Of a stretch of 64,000 nt of DNA, positions 7,946 through 16,319 are shown piece after piece (position 1 is the stretch's first letter; each line of letters starts with the position of its first letter). A model generated the notes under the pieces. The model had not been told where the DNA came from. It saw only the letters and a list, made by a program, of their open reading frames with translations, and made no database searches. Source of the stretch: SIG603 sp964369415 (GTDB lineage: Bacteria; Bacillota; Clostridia; Oscillospirales; Acutalibacteraceae); contig CAYJFP010000003.1 in assembly GCA_964369415.1 (NCBI GenBank), positions 99,555 to 163,554 on the forward strand. The letters run 5' to 3'. The translations under genes and the position numbers were made by a program.

Positions 7946-9364
7946 TTAAAATCTAAAATATAAGAACGGATTGAAGCTTTCGCTGATTAAAAACGCAGTG
8001 CAAACAAAGAATAATACCGCAATAATCAGCATTGATGAAAGGCTGTATACAAGCGTTCCGTCGTACTTTGCCTTAATTTTCAAAACTGAGTTTTTGACTA
8101 TAGGCGTAGCACCGACTAAGGCTAACACTATGAGAACTGCGGACGAAAGTAGGAAATACAAAAATCTTTCGTCTGCAAATGATGATGCATTTATGCCAAA
8201 TGCTTTTCCGATAAACGAAAAGCACGGCGCTATGTCGTCGTAAGCTAGGAACAATAGTCCTATGCACATCAAGACTGTCGTGTATAACCTTGAAATAAAT
8301 TTTGGAATTCTCTCTAATATATCTAAAAGGAACGCTCTTTCAAGCACGATGAATATTCCGCTCCACAATCCCCAAAAAACATTGGTAAATGTTGCTCCGT
8401 GCCACAAACCTGTCAAAAACCAAGTTAAAAACAAATTAAAATACGTCCTACCGCTTCCCTTTCTGTTTCCACCTAAAGGAATGTAGACATATTCTTTAAA
8501 CCAAGTTCCAAGTGACATATGCCATCTTCGCCAAAATTCTGTAATACTTTTTGCTATAAATGGATAATTAAAGTTCTCTATTAGCTTAAACCCAAACATT
8601 TTGCCAAGGCCTATCGCCATGTCGCTGTATCCCGAAAAATCAAAATAAAGCTGAACTGGAAATAGTATTATACCAAGCCAAGCGGTCATAGATGAAACTT
8701 CGCTTTCGGGAAGTGCCTGAATTTGCGCCCAAAAATAGCCTAAATTATTCGCAATCAGCATTTTTTTAGAGAGACCTATGATAAATCTTATGACGCCCTC
8801 TGAAAACAGGCTAAGACTTTCTTTTCTATGCTCCATTTGGTATTCGACCGACTTATACCTTACAATCGGGCCTGCTACTAATTGTGGAAAAAGTGAAACA
8901 TAGGTTGAATATGTTATAAAATTCTTTTGCGCCGCCACTTCGCCTCTGTAGCAATCTATGGTGTACGACATGGACTGGAAAGTGTAAAAGCTGATTCCAA
9001 GTGGCAAACCAAGGTTTAAAAGCGGAATAGATGAGGAAAAAAGCGTGTTTGCATTTATTATGAAAAAGTCCGCATATTTAAAGGTTGCTAGCAAGCTTAA
9101 ATTAACAATTATACTCGCTATAAGCGCTATTCTTTGGAGCTTTTTGTTATTATTTATCTTACCCTTGTCTATTAAAAGTCCGCATACATAGTCTACCGTC
9201 GACGAAAAAAGCATAAGGAGAATGTAAACAGGTTCTCCCCATGCATAAAATATCAAGCTGCACACAAAGAGAATTAAATTTTTCCCTTTGCGTGGAACTA
9301 TATAATATAAAATTAGTGTAAGTGGTAAGAAAACGAACAAGAAAAGTACACTTGAAAAAAGCAT
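7946..9364 (-). CDS. MBOAT family membrane O-acyltransferase (AlgI/DltB-like)
   Basis: A 472-residue polytopic protein with about 10-12 hydrophobic segments. The MBOAT signature is intact: WRRWHMSLGTWFKEYVYIPL followed by the catalytic histidine in LTGLWHGATFTNVFWG. MBOAT proteins pass acyl groups from cytosolic donors across the membrane to an extracytoplasmic transferase. Length and motif order match AlgI/PatA-type acetylation proteins. It lies between the DUF4358 lipoprotein and the DHHW protein, the set often found together in Clostridia. D-alanylation (DltB) is less likely because no dltA, dltC or dltD neighbours are present. Confidence 0.92.
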   Translation of the reverse strand: MLFSSVLFLFVFLPLTLILYYIVPRKGKNLILFVCSLIFYAWGEPVYILLMLFSSTVDYVCGLLIDKGKINNNKKLQRIALIASIIVNLSLLATFKYADFFIINANTLFSSSIPLLNLGLPLGISFYTFQSMSYTIDCYRGEVAAQKNFITYSTYVSLFPQLVAGPIVRYKSVEYQMEHRKESLSLFSEGVIRFIIGLSKKMLIANNLGYFWAQIQALPESEVSSMTAWLGIILFPVQLYFDFSGYSDMAIGLGKMFGFKLIENFNYPFIAKSITEFWRRWHMSLGTWFKEYVYIPLGGNRKGSGRTYFNLFLTWFLTGLWHGATFTNVFWGLWSGIFIVLERAFLLDILERIPKFISRLYTTVLMCIGLLFLAYDDIAPCFSFIGKAFGINASSFADERFLYFLLSSAVLIVLALVGATPIVKNSVLKIKAKYDGTLVYSLSSMLIIAVLFFVCTAFLISESFNPFLYFRF

Positions 9365-9381
9365 AAATACCCCTTAATTAA

Positions 9382-9879
9382 TTATTGGCTAAGAGCGTTT
9401 TCAAAGGCGGTTTCAGCCTTATCTGCGGTTTCATCATCAAAAACCGCATACATGATGTATAATCCCTTTTGCTCTACCTCTGCGTCTTCAACGTTTTTGT
9501 ATTCATCGGGTAGGTAGTCGGAATATGTTTTCTTGATTTCCTTTGTATTGTCAAGCGATGTTTCAAGCTGCTCTTCAAGATTTCCTGTATGGCTTTCATT
9601 TGTAGCCTTTATCACGACTATTTCATTAAGCGATGTGCTAACTGTCGATGTGTAAACCACATAAGATTCAACTAATTCAAAGTCTATGGCTGTAAGACTT
9701 TCTGCCTTTGCCCTAGCTTCGTCCGATTTTCCGAGTTCATCCATATTTGCTCCGATTTCTTCCAAAATCTCTAAGCACAGTTCATCTGCCGTCAAGTCAT
9801 TTCTTACCGAAGGAGTGTCTCCCGAACACGCCGCAAATGTCATTAAAGCCGCTACTGCTAATACTAATAATTTTTTCAT
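9382..9879 (-). CDS. DUF4358-type lipoprotein
   Basis: A 165-residue lipoprotein: signal peptide MKKLLVLAVAALMTFAAC with the lipid-modified cysteine in FAACSG. The mature part resembles DUF4358 proteins, which have a short mixed alpha/beta domain and often sit beside MBOAT and SGNH genes. The ATG at 9879 has GAGGTG upstream; a longer in-frame start at 9909 would run into the previous gene and hide the signal peptide. Function unknown; the context suggests an accessory role in surface-glycan acylation. Confidence 0.8.
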   Translation of the reverse strand: MKKLLVLAVAALMTFAACSGDTPSVRNDLTADELCLEILEEIGANMDELGKSDEARAKAESLTAIDFELVESYVVYTSTVSTSLNEIVVIKATNESHTGNLEEQLETSLDNTKEIKKTYSDYLPDEYKNVEDAEVEQKGLYIMYAVFDDETADKAETAFENALSQ

Positions 9880-9895
9880 TTTTACACCTCTAAAT

Positions 9896-10834
9896 TTAAA
9901 CATATTCATGTCTTTTTATAAAATCAATCTCTTTTTGAAGGGTCGCCTCATTTAAATGTAATCCGTCACCGTTATCGTAGTCAGAATTAAGATTCCCATT
10001 TTCATCCATAAATATCGGTGCCGAATAAAGGAATTTCACTCCCATTTGGCTACACATCTTCGCAAAAAGGTAATTTGCCTTGTTAAGTCTTTCATTCGAT
10101 ATGCTGTCGGCGTATTCGTAATCCGCTGCTACTGGAAAGACCGACTGCACAATTATTTTAGTCTCAGGAGAAACCTCCATGATAGAATTTAAAAGCTTTA
10201 CATACTCGCCTATATAATAATCTGAATCGCTGTCTATATAAAAGCTTACACCATTTAGTCCTAGAGTAATTAACATATACTTTGGTTTATACAATGCGGC
10301 GGCATCTTTAATCAGCATGTCTTCGTATGCACCTGTACCTTCATTATACACATTCACACTGCCGATTTCTGCATTTGCATTTGTCAGCATAAGCGTTCCG
10401 CTAGTCGGTGTCCATACATGCTTTGTTTCTTTACCTCTTGGAAGAACTCCGTAATGATACAAACCATAAGTTGTTGATTCTCCTACAAATACTATATCGT
10501 TGATGTATTCATCACCGGCAGGTTCACTCTCTTTAAGCATGACCTCTTCAAACATGCCTTCAAGCGAAAACACTCCGGGTGTAAAGTCCATACCATCTGT
10601 CGATAAGTCTATTAAAGATGGGTCGACAATCTTTTGCTTTAGCTCCACCGTAGCGGGAGCTTCTACTCTAAGAGCCTCTACAAATGGACCAAACTCTGTT
10701 TTCGGCTTAGTTTTTGCACCAAACGGATTAATTATTGCAGTAATAAGAAAAATACACAAAAAAATTCCGAAAGCACAAGTAGAGTAAAAAATAATCATTT
10801 TTCTCTTCTGTTTTTTCCTGTTTCTTTTTTTCAA
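9896..10834 (-). CDS. Membrane-anchored SGNH/GDSL hydrolase-like protein
   Basis: A 312-residue protein with a very basic N-terminus, one membrane segment (~13-34) and an extracytoplasmic SGNH domain. Block I is VFVGESTTYG (Ser nucleophile in GES rather than GDS), the later blocks include ITLGLNGVSF, and the Asp-His pair is in DGDGLHLNEAT. Such proteins act as acetyl esterases or transferases on glycans. The start codon is TTG at 10834, with GGGG about 10 nt before it. It is the first gene of the operon that continues with DUF4358, MBOAT, DHHW and tyrA, so it likely belongs to the same O-acylation pathway. Confidence 0.82.
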   Translation of the reverse strand: MKKRNRKKQKRKMIIFYSTCAFGIFLCIFLITAIINPFGAKTKPKTEFGPFVEALRVEAPATVELKQKIVDPSLIDLSTDGMDFTPGVFSLEGMFEEVMLKESEPAGDEYINDIVFVGESTTYGLYHYGVLPRGKETKHVWTPTSGTLMLTNANAEIGSVNVYNEGTGAYEDMLIKDAAALYKPKYMLITLGLNGVSFYIDSDSDYYIGEYVKLLNSIMEVSPETKIIVQSVFPVAADYEYADSISNERLNKANYLFAKMCSQMGVKFLYSAPIFMDENGNLNSDYDNGDGLHLNEATLQKEIDFIKRHEYV

Positions 10835-10919
10835 TTTATTTTACCCCTATCAAGACTTAAAAACACTAATTTCATCTTTATATTTAATAATATTATTTAA
10901 CCTGATAATATAACACCTA

Positions 10920-10949
10920 ATTTTACATTTTTTGCACTAGGTTTGTCAA
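10920..10949 (-). promoter_or_regulatory. Promoter of the O-acylation/tyrA operon
   Basis: On the minus strand TTGACA (10949-10944), an 18-nt spacer and TAAAAT (10925-10920), about 85 nt upstream of the SGNH gene. An alternative -10 (TTATAT) lies slightly further downstream. Confidence 0.6.
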
Positions 10950-10985
10950 TATTTATTTTGCATAATTTTAGTTAAATTTAAATCA

Positions 10986-11013
10986 TTGACAGCATAAATA
11001 CATGTGATATAAT
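10986..11013 (+). promoter_or_regulatory. copA promoter with possible copper operator
   Basis: TTGACA (10986-10991), 16-nt spacer, TATAAT (11008-11013). The spacer holds TACATGTGAT (10999-11008), an imperfect match to the TACAnnTGTA box of CopY-type repressors; a CsoR site is equally possible. The operator call is tentative. Confidence 0.65.
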
Positions 11014-11034
11014 TAAAATATAAACATAAAAGAG

Positions 11035-13251
11035 GTGATAATCATAGATTCAAATATTTTTAGATTTTCAGTTGGTGGAATGACCTGTGCCGCCTGTAGT
11101 GCTTCTGTCGAAAGGGCACTTAAGCGTAGAAAAGGTGTTACACTAGCAGCAGTTAATCTGGCGATGAATACAGCCACAGTTCATACAGATGGAAGCATCA
11201 GTCAGTCCGAACTAATTTCAGCAATAGAAAAGGCGGGATTTTCCGCGGTGGTTTTCAAGAACGAATTTAAAGAAACCGAGTTTAATATCAGCACAAAAAG
11301 GCTTGTTTTTGCCCTTATTTTTGGTATTTTAGAGCTGTACATCGGCATGAGCCACATGCTCCCGATTCCTCTGCCTTTGCCTGACATAATAAAAATGGAA
11401 ACCAACCCTATCAATTTTGCACTTATTCAGTTGATTCTTACTATTCCTGTTTTGATAGCTGGATATAAATTCTTTGTAAGCGGTGTAAAAAAACTTATTT
11501 CGCTTAGCCCAAACATGGATAGCTTAGTCGCAATAGGCACAGGGACGGCTTTTATTTACAGTATATTTAGTTTAGTCGACCTAATTTTAAATCAAAATAT
11601 GCACAGTGCGCATAACCTATATTTTGAATCAGCCGCCGTGGTGGTCGCATTTGTTCTTTTGGGAAAATACTTGGAAGAAAGAAGCAAAAATGCCGCAAAA
11701 CAGGCTGTAACTGCACTGGCTTCGATGATTCCTAAATCTGCAATAATTGAAAAAGACGGGGCGGAAACCGAAATTCCTTCCGAAAGGATTAGAAGCGGCG
11801 ATATAATAATCGTAAAACCTGGCTTTAAAATAGCCGTCGACGGTGAAATAATCAGTGGTGAAGCCGCTGTAGATGAATCTATGCTGACTGGTGAGAGCCT
11901 TCCTGTATATAAAAAAACAGGCGATAAAGTTTCAGGCGGAACGATTTGCAAAGATGGTTATTTTAAGATTTTGGCTACTGGAGTCGGAAGCGACACCGCC
12001 ATAGCTCAGGTTATGAAGCTTGTCACCGAGGCTCAGGAGAGAAAGGCACCTTCTGCAAGACTTGCCGATAAGATTTCAGGTGTATTTGTCCCTACCGTGG
12101 TCTTAATCGCCCTTATTTCTGCCATTATATGGCTTATATCGGGGCAAAGTTTAGCATTTAGCATCAACATTTTTGTCTCTGTTCTTGTCGTTGCTTGTCC
12201 TTGCGCCTTGGGTCTTGCGACACCTATAGCCGTAATGGCTGGCTCTGGAAAAGGCGCAAGTCTTGGAATACTTTTTCGTGGTGGCGATATTATGGAACTT
12301 TTTTCTAAAGTTCGTGCAATATTTTTTGACAAAACGGGAACAATAACTTATGGAAAACTTAAAGTTTCGGGCATAAATCCTTTAAATCTCACAGAAAAAG
12401 AGCTTCTTTATTATGTTGCTTCTTGCGAAAAAGGCTCTGAACATCCTGTCGCACTGGCTATAGTAGATTATGCTAAAAACCAGAACATAGAAATCACCAC
12501 TCCTGAAACACTCAAAGCTTTTGCGGGAAAAGGAGCTAACGCAGTTGTAGATGGAAAAAATATTTTAGTAGGCACATTAAATCTTATGGAAGAATTTAAT
12601 ATTGATTTATCTAAAAATATGGTAGCAAAAGAAGGATTCACCGCCGTTTACATCTCCATCAATAATGAGATTAGTGGTGTAATCGAACTTTCTGACACTA
12701 TTAGAGAAGATGCAAAAAACGCCTTATTAAGGCTTGACAACTTAGGAATTGAAACTGGAATGATAACTGGAGACAATGAGTCGAGTGCACAAATGATTGC
12801 AAAAGAAGCTGGAATCAAGAGAGTTCTTTCCAAGGTTTTGCCCTCTCAAAAAGCCGGTGAAGTCGAAAGAGTTAAAAAAGAGGGAAAAATCACCGCAATG
12901 GTTGGAGACGGCATAAATGATGCACCTGCTCTTGCCGCCGCCGATGTTGGAATTTCTGTTCATGGTGGAACTGACGCCGCCGCAGAGTCTTCGGGAATTA
13001 TTTTAATGCGTGAAGATTTAAACGCCGTGGTCGATGCGCTTTTACTCTCTAAAAAAACCATGAGAATAATAAGACAAAACCTATTTTGGGCATTTATGTA
13101 CAACTGCCTTTCGATTCCGATAGCGGCGGGGTTACTTTTTGCCTTTGGCGGACCTCTTTTATCGCCCGCATTTGCAGGCGGTGCAATGGCACTTTCCTCT
13201 GTATCTGTTGTAACAAATTCATTAAGGCTAAGAGCCTTTAAATCAAAATAA
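11035..13251 (+). CDS. copA: Copper-exporting P1B-type ATPase
   Basis: A 738-residue copper pump. One N-terminal heavy-metal domain carries GMTCAACSAS (residues 15-24). The transmembrane metal site is CPC in VACPCALGLATP (~387), the phosphorylated aspartate is in DKTGTITYGK (Asp432), and the nucleotide-binding SEHP and hinge MVGDGINDAPAL are present. The late helices show YNCLSIP and MALSSVSVV, the pattern of Cu(I) pumps. Start is ambiguous: GTG 11035 overlaps the only Shine-Dalgarno (AGAGGTG, 11031-11037), whereas the codon at ideal spacing, 11044, is ATA. It is followed by copZ and a thioredoxin-reductase-like gene, forming a copper-response operon. Confidence 0.95.
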   Translation: MIIIDSNIFRFSVGGMTCAACSASVERALKRRKGVTLAAVNLAMNTATVHTDGSISQSELISAIEKAGFSAVVFKNEFKETEFNISTKRLVFALIFGILELYIGMSHMLPIPLPLPDIIKMETNPINFALIQLILTIPVLIAGYKFFVSGVKKLISLSPNMDSLVAIGTGTAFIYSIFSLVDLILNQNMHSAHNLYFESAAVVVAFVLLGKYLEERSKNAAKQAVTALASMIPKSAIIEKDGAETEIPSERIRSGDIIIVKPGFKIAVDGEIISGEAAVDESMLTGESLPVYKKTGDKVSGGTICKDGYFKILATGVGSDTAIAQVMKLVTEAQERKAPSARLADKISGVFVPTVVLIALISAIIWLISGQSLAFSINIFVSVLVVACPCALGLATPIAVMAGSGKGASLGILFRGGDIMELFSKVRAIFFDKTGTITYGKLKVSGINPLNLTEKELLYYVASCEKGSEHPVALAIVDYAKNQNIEITTPETLKAFAGKGANAVVDGKNILVGTLNLMEEFNIDLSKNMVAKEGFTAVYISINNEISGVIELSDTIREDAKNALLRLDNLGIETGMITGDNESSAQMIAKEAGIKRVLSKVLPSQKAGEVERVKKEGKITAMVGDGINDAPALAAADVGISVHGGTDAAAESSGIILMREDLNAVVDALLLSKKTMRIIRQNLFWAFMYNCLSIPIAAGLLFAFGGPLLSPAFAGGAMALSSVSVVTNSLRLRAFKSK

Positions 13252-13339
13252 TCACATGCAAAACATGTGAAATTAAAAACCAAAGGTGAATAAAGGTCAT
13301 AAGTCTTTAGATTTTAACCGCAAGTGCGTTTTGCACTTG
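13252..13339 (+). repeat. Two short hairpins between copA and copZ
   Basis: Two perfect 7-bp inverted repeats with 5-nt loops lie in the 116-nt gap: TCACATG / CATGTGA (13252-13270) and CAAGTGC / GCACTTG (13321-13339). Neither has a T-run. The first contains ACATGTGA, also seen in the copA promoter. They could be RNA processing or stability elements that set different CopA and CopZ levels, or a second metal-regulator site. Confidence 0.5.
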
Positions 13340-13367
13340 TACACCTAAATATAAAAGGAGTAATATT

Positions 13368-13568
13368 ATGCAAAATTTTACTGTAAAAGTTGAGGGCATG
13401 GCTTGTGAGAAATGCACTGCTAGAATCGGGAGCACTCTTTCAAAATCGCCTAAAATTAGCTCTGTAAGCTGTGATTTAGGCGCAAAAACGGTAAGTGTTA
13501 CCACATCTATGCCGTACGAAGAACTTAAGGAAAATATCGAAGACCTAGGATTTGACGTAATTGACTGA
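13368..13568 (+). CDS. copZ: Copper chaperone CopZ
   Basis: A 66-residue single heavy-metal-associated domain with the Cu(I) site GMACEKCTARI (CxxC) and a beta-alpha-beta-beta-alpha-beta pattern. It should carry Cu(I) in the cytosol and hand it to CopA. A good Shine-Dalgarno (AAAGGAG) precedes the ATG. It lies 116 nt after copA and 11 nt before the flavoprotein gene, in one operon. Confidence 0.93.
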   Translation: MQNFTVKVEGMACEKCTARIGSTLSKSPKISSVSCDLGAKTVSVTTSMPYEELKENIEDLGFDVID

Positions 13569-13579
13569 AAGGAGAAAAT

Positions 13580-14488
13580 ATGAAAGATTTAGTAATTATC
13601 GGCGCTGGCCCTGCTGGTTTATCCGCCGCAGTTTACGCTTTTAGAGCTGGAATCGACTTTGAAATTATTGAAAAAAACTATATGGCAGGCGGTCAAGTAC
13701 TGCTGACTTACGAAGTGGACAACTACCTTGGGATGCCCATGATTAATGGCTTTGACATGGGTATCAAATTTAAAGAGCATGCCGAAAAAATGGGAATCAG
13801 CATCAAAAATGCCGATGTAAAAGAGATAAAAAAAGATGGTGAAAATTTCATCGTACTTTGCGAAGGCGAAGAAATTAAAGCTAAAACCATTCTTGTTACT
13901 ACTGGTGCTCAGTATAGACACCTTGATGTACAGGGCGAGACCGAGCTTACTGGAAAGGGTGTTTCCTACTGCGCTACTTGTGATGGAGCTTTTTACAAAG
14001 GCAAAACTACAGCTGTAATCGGCGGAAGCTACACCGCTGTCGAAGATGCCATTTACCTCTCGGCGCTTTGTGAAAAAGTCTATCTAATTCATAGAAGAGA
14101 CAAATTAAGAGCCGGTGCTGTTCTTGAGAAAAAATTATTAGAGCTTCCTAATGTCGAAGTCCTTTGGAACACTACTGTAGAAAAGATAAACGGCGAAAGC
14201 AAAATTTCATCTTTAAACCTTGATACAAAGGGCGACAAAATGGAGCTTGAGATTGACGGCGCTTTTATCGCAGTTGGAACTGTTCCCGATACCGAAATGA
14301 TAAAAAATCTTGTAGAAACCGACAAAAGCGGATATGTTATAGCCGATGAAAGCTGCAAAACTTCTTTAAACGGACTTTTTGTAGCGGGCGATTTAAGAAC
14401 AAAGCCTTTAAGGCAGATAATCACCGCTGTTTCGGACGGTGCAAATGCTATTACATCTATTTGGTCGTATATCATGGGTGAAAATTAA
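13580..14488 (+). CDS. Thioredoxin reductase-like flavoprotein
   Basis: A 302-residue low-molecular-weight thioredoxin-reductase fold: FAD motif GAGPAGLSAAVYAFRAG, redox pair in SYCATCDGAF (Cys131 and Cys134), an NADPH-domain motif VIGGSYTAVEDA, and the C-terminal FAD motif LFVAGDLRTKPLRQI. Complete motifs support NADPH-dependent disulfide reduction. The NADPH-domain motif has Ser-Tyr where the usual sequence is GGGDSA. Its place directly after copZ suggests a role in copper-linked thiol stress, for example keeping the CxxC sites of CopZ or CopA reduced, but a general thioredoxin reductase cannot be excluded. No thioredoxin gene is adjacent. Confidence 0.85.
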   Translation: MKDLVIIGAGPAGLSAAVYAFRAGIDFEIIEKNYMAGGQVLLTYEVDNYLGMPMINGFDMGIKFKEHAEKMGISIKNADVKEIKKDGENFIVLCEGEEIKAKTILVTTGAQYRHLDVQGETELTGKGVSYCATCDGAFYKGKTTAVIGGSYTAVEDAIYLSALCEKVYLIHRRDKLRAGAVLEKKLLELPNVEVLWNTTVEKINGESKISSLNLDTKGDKMELEIDGAFIAVGTVPDTEMIKNLVETDKSGYVIADESCKTSLNGLFVAGDLRTKPLRQIITAVSDGANAITSIWSYIMGEN

Positions 14489-14504
14489 TTTTAGGAGAAG
14501 ATAA

Positions 14505-15503
14505 ATGGTGACAAGCGAAGAAAATAAAGTGAATGGGCAAGAAAAAAAACCGCTTGTCTCCATCTTACTTTCGGTGTATAAGCCAAATGAAAAATGGTTA
14601 AACCTACAGCTTGATTCTTTAAACAATCAAAGCTACAAAAACCTAGAACTTATCATATGGGACGACTGTCCCGATTTTCCTACGGATGAAGAAATATTTA
14701 AAACTCACATTACAAATTTTAAATATAAACTATATCGTGGTGAAAAAAACCTAGGCTCTAACAAGGCCTTTGAAAGGCTAACTGAACTTGCTGGTGGCGA
14801 CTATCTTGCCTACTGCGACCAAGACGACATTTGGTGTGAAAACAAAATCGAGATGATGATTAGTAAATTTCATAAAACAAATGCACTTCTGGTTTACAGT
14901 GATGTAAAACTCATTGATGGTGATGACAAGGTAATCGGAAATTCTATAAAAGAAATATACATCAGACATGAATTTCTACAGGGTAAAAATTTAGCCTCTA
15001 AACTGATACTTCGAAACTGCGTAATCGGATGTGCAATGATGGTTAACTCAAAGACTGCAAAGGCATGCATACCGTTTGAAGACAGCTTTATCCACGACCA
15101 ATGGATTGCAATTAACGCCGCCTTAAACGGTGAAATTACACTAATTCAGGAGCCTACAATTTTTTACAGGCGTCATATTGCCAATCAAACTGGGGTTTTA
15201 AGTGGGATAAGTAGCAAAAAATCCTACATAGACATCAAAATTTCTTCTTTTAAAGATAGAATTGATACGCTTAAATCTAGATTTAAAGACGAAGATGAGC
15301 TTAAGCAGATTTTATCCGATTTAGAAAAATGGACTAACGCAAGAGTCAGATATTTAACTAAATTTAATATTAAAGATTTTAAGATTATGCACAAATATAA
15401 GCACTTCGGAAAACAGTCTGTATTGTTAGAAACTTTCATGCCCTTTATGCCAAATTTCGTATTCAAAAAGCTTATTAAACTTGCACAAAAAGGGGCACTG
15501 TAA
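14505..15503 (+). CDS. Family 2 glycosyltransferase
   Basis: A 332-residue GT-A enzyme. The N-terminal part reads VSILLSVYKPNEKWL with NNQSYKNLELIIWDD, and the metal-binding motif appears in AYCDQDDIW (DQDD in place of the usual DDD/DSD). These are features of inverting family 2 enzymes of the rhamnosyl- or mannosyl-transferase kind. There is no membrane segment, so it works in the cytosol on a nucleotide-sugar donor. It starts 16 nt after the flavoprotein gene and 15 nt before the DUF3784 gene, so it may share the copper-operon transcript, although a functional link is not evident. Acceptor unknown. Confidence 0.85.
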   Translation: MVTSEENKVNGQEKKPLVSILLSVYKPNEKWLNLQLDSLNNQSYKNLELIIWDDCPDFPTDEEIFKTHITNFKYKLYRGEKNLGSNKAFERLTELAGGDYLAYCDQDDIWCENKIEMMISKFHKTNALLVYSDVKLIDGDDKVIGNSIKEIYIRHEFLQGKNLASKLILRNCVIGCAMMVNSKTAKACIPFEDSFIHDQWIAINAALNGEITLIQEPTIFYRRHIANQTGVLSGISSKKSYIDIKISSFKDRIDTLKSRFKDEDELKQILSDLEKWTNARVRYLTKFNIKDFKIMHKYKHFGKQSVLLETFMPFMPNFVFKKLIKLAQKGAL

Positions 15504-15518
15504 AAAGGAGACTATATT

Positions 15519-16262
15519 ATGATTATTCTTTATATTATTGCAAACGCTTTCTTGATTTTAAGCATTATTTTCTTTATGGGAAAAGGCGCATTTTTGATAA
15601 GCGGCTATAACACCGCTTCTGCCACGGAAAAGAAACAGTATAACAAAAAAAGACTCACCAGAGTAATGGGTTTTTGTGTTGGAATAATTGGTTTAAGCAT
15701 TTTTCCTCTCGGCTTGCCAAGTGGTATGTTGCCATCATGGTTATTTATTTTAGTCGGCGTAATATTTTTTGCAAACATAATCACCACTATAATTTTGCTT
15801 AATACATACGCAAAAATCAAGCCAAACGAAAAGCCAGATGAAGCAAAAGACAGTAAATCACATATTAAAACCGCTGTAATTATGTCGGTGATTTTTATGT
15901 CTATAATATCAATTTTTGTTTCTTTAATGCTATTTACAGGCGACATTAATGTGATGTATAACGAGGACAACATTAACCTTCGTGCCTCAAATTGGGGCGA
16001 TTACACTATCGTTAAAGATGAGATTAATTCTATAAGTTATAGTGAAAGTGAAGAGCGTGGCACAAGGACTAATGGCGTCGGCAGTCTAGTTCATTTAGCG
16101 GGAAATTTTAATAGTGACAAGTTTGGCGACTACACTTTATACGCCTACACAAACTGTCAGAGCTCTGTAATTATAGAAACCGATGAGCGTACCGTGGTAA
16201 TTGGATTAAAAACCGCAGAAGAAACCGAAAAACTGTATCAAGAGCTAAAAAACACATTATAG
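15519..16262 (+). CDS. DUF3784-type membrane protein with soluble C-terminal domain
   Basis: A 247-residue protein. An N-terminal three-helix membrane part (segments near 1-25, 45-63 and 68-92) has KGAFLISGYNTASATEKKQYN, typical of DUF3784. A fourth membrane segment follows at ~115-140. The C-terminal ~100 residues look like a small beta-rich, PH-like domain (DEINSISYSESEERGTRTNG, ending in a helix LKTAEETEKLYQEL). Function unknown. It closes the plus-strand run that starts at copA and is followed by a strong terminator. Confidence 0.7.
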   Translation: MIILYIIANAFLILSIIFFMGKGAFLISGYNTASATEKKQYNKKRLTRVMGFCVGIIGLSIFPLGLPSGMLPSWLFILVGVIFFANIITTIILLNTYAKIKPNEKPDEAKDSKSHIKTAVIMSVIFMSIISIFVSLMLFTGDINVMYNEDNINLRASNWGDYTIVKDEINSISYSESEERGTRTNGVGSLVHLAGNFNSDKFGDYTLYAYTNCQSSVIIETDERTVVIGLKTAEETEKLYQELKNTL

Positions 16263-16276
16263 AATCCCTTAAATAT

Positions 16277-16310
16277 CAAAGGCTCGAACCAAACTTGGTT
16301 CGAGCCTTTG
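16277..16310. terminator. Bidirectional terminator after the DUF3784 gene
   Basis: 14-bp perfect stem (CAAAGGCTCGAACC and complement) with a 6-nt loop, followed by TTTT on the plus strand. It also sits just past the end of the convergent chemoreceptor gene. Confidence 0.85.
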
Positions 16311-16319
16311 TTTTATATA

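Noticed and set aside
10850..11034. Clear CopY or CsoR operator
   Set aside because: Only an imperfect TACATGTGAT is present and it overlaps the spacer; not strong enough for a separate feature.
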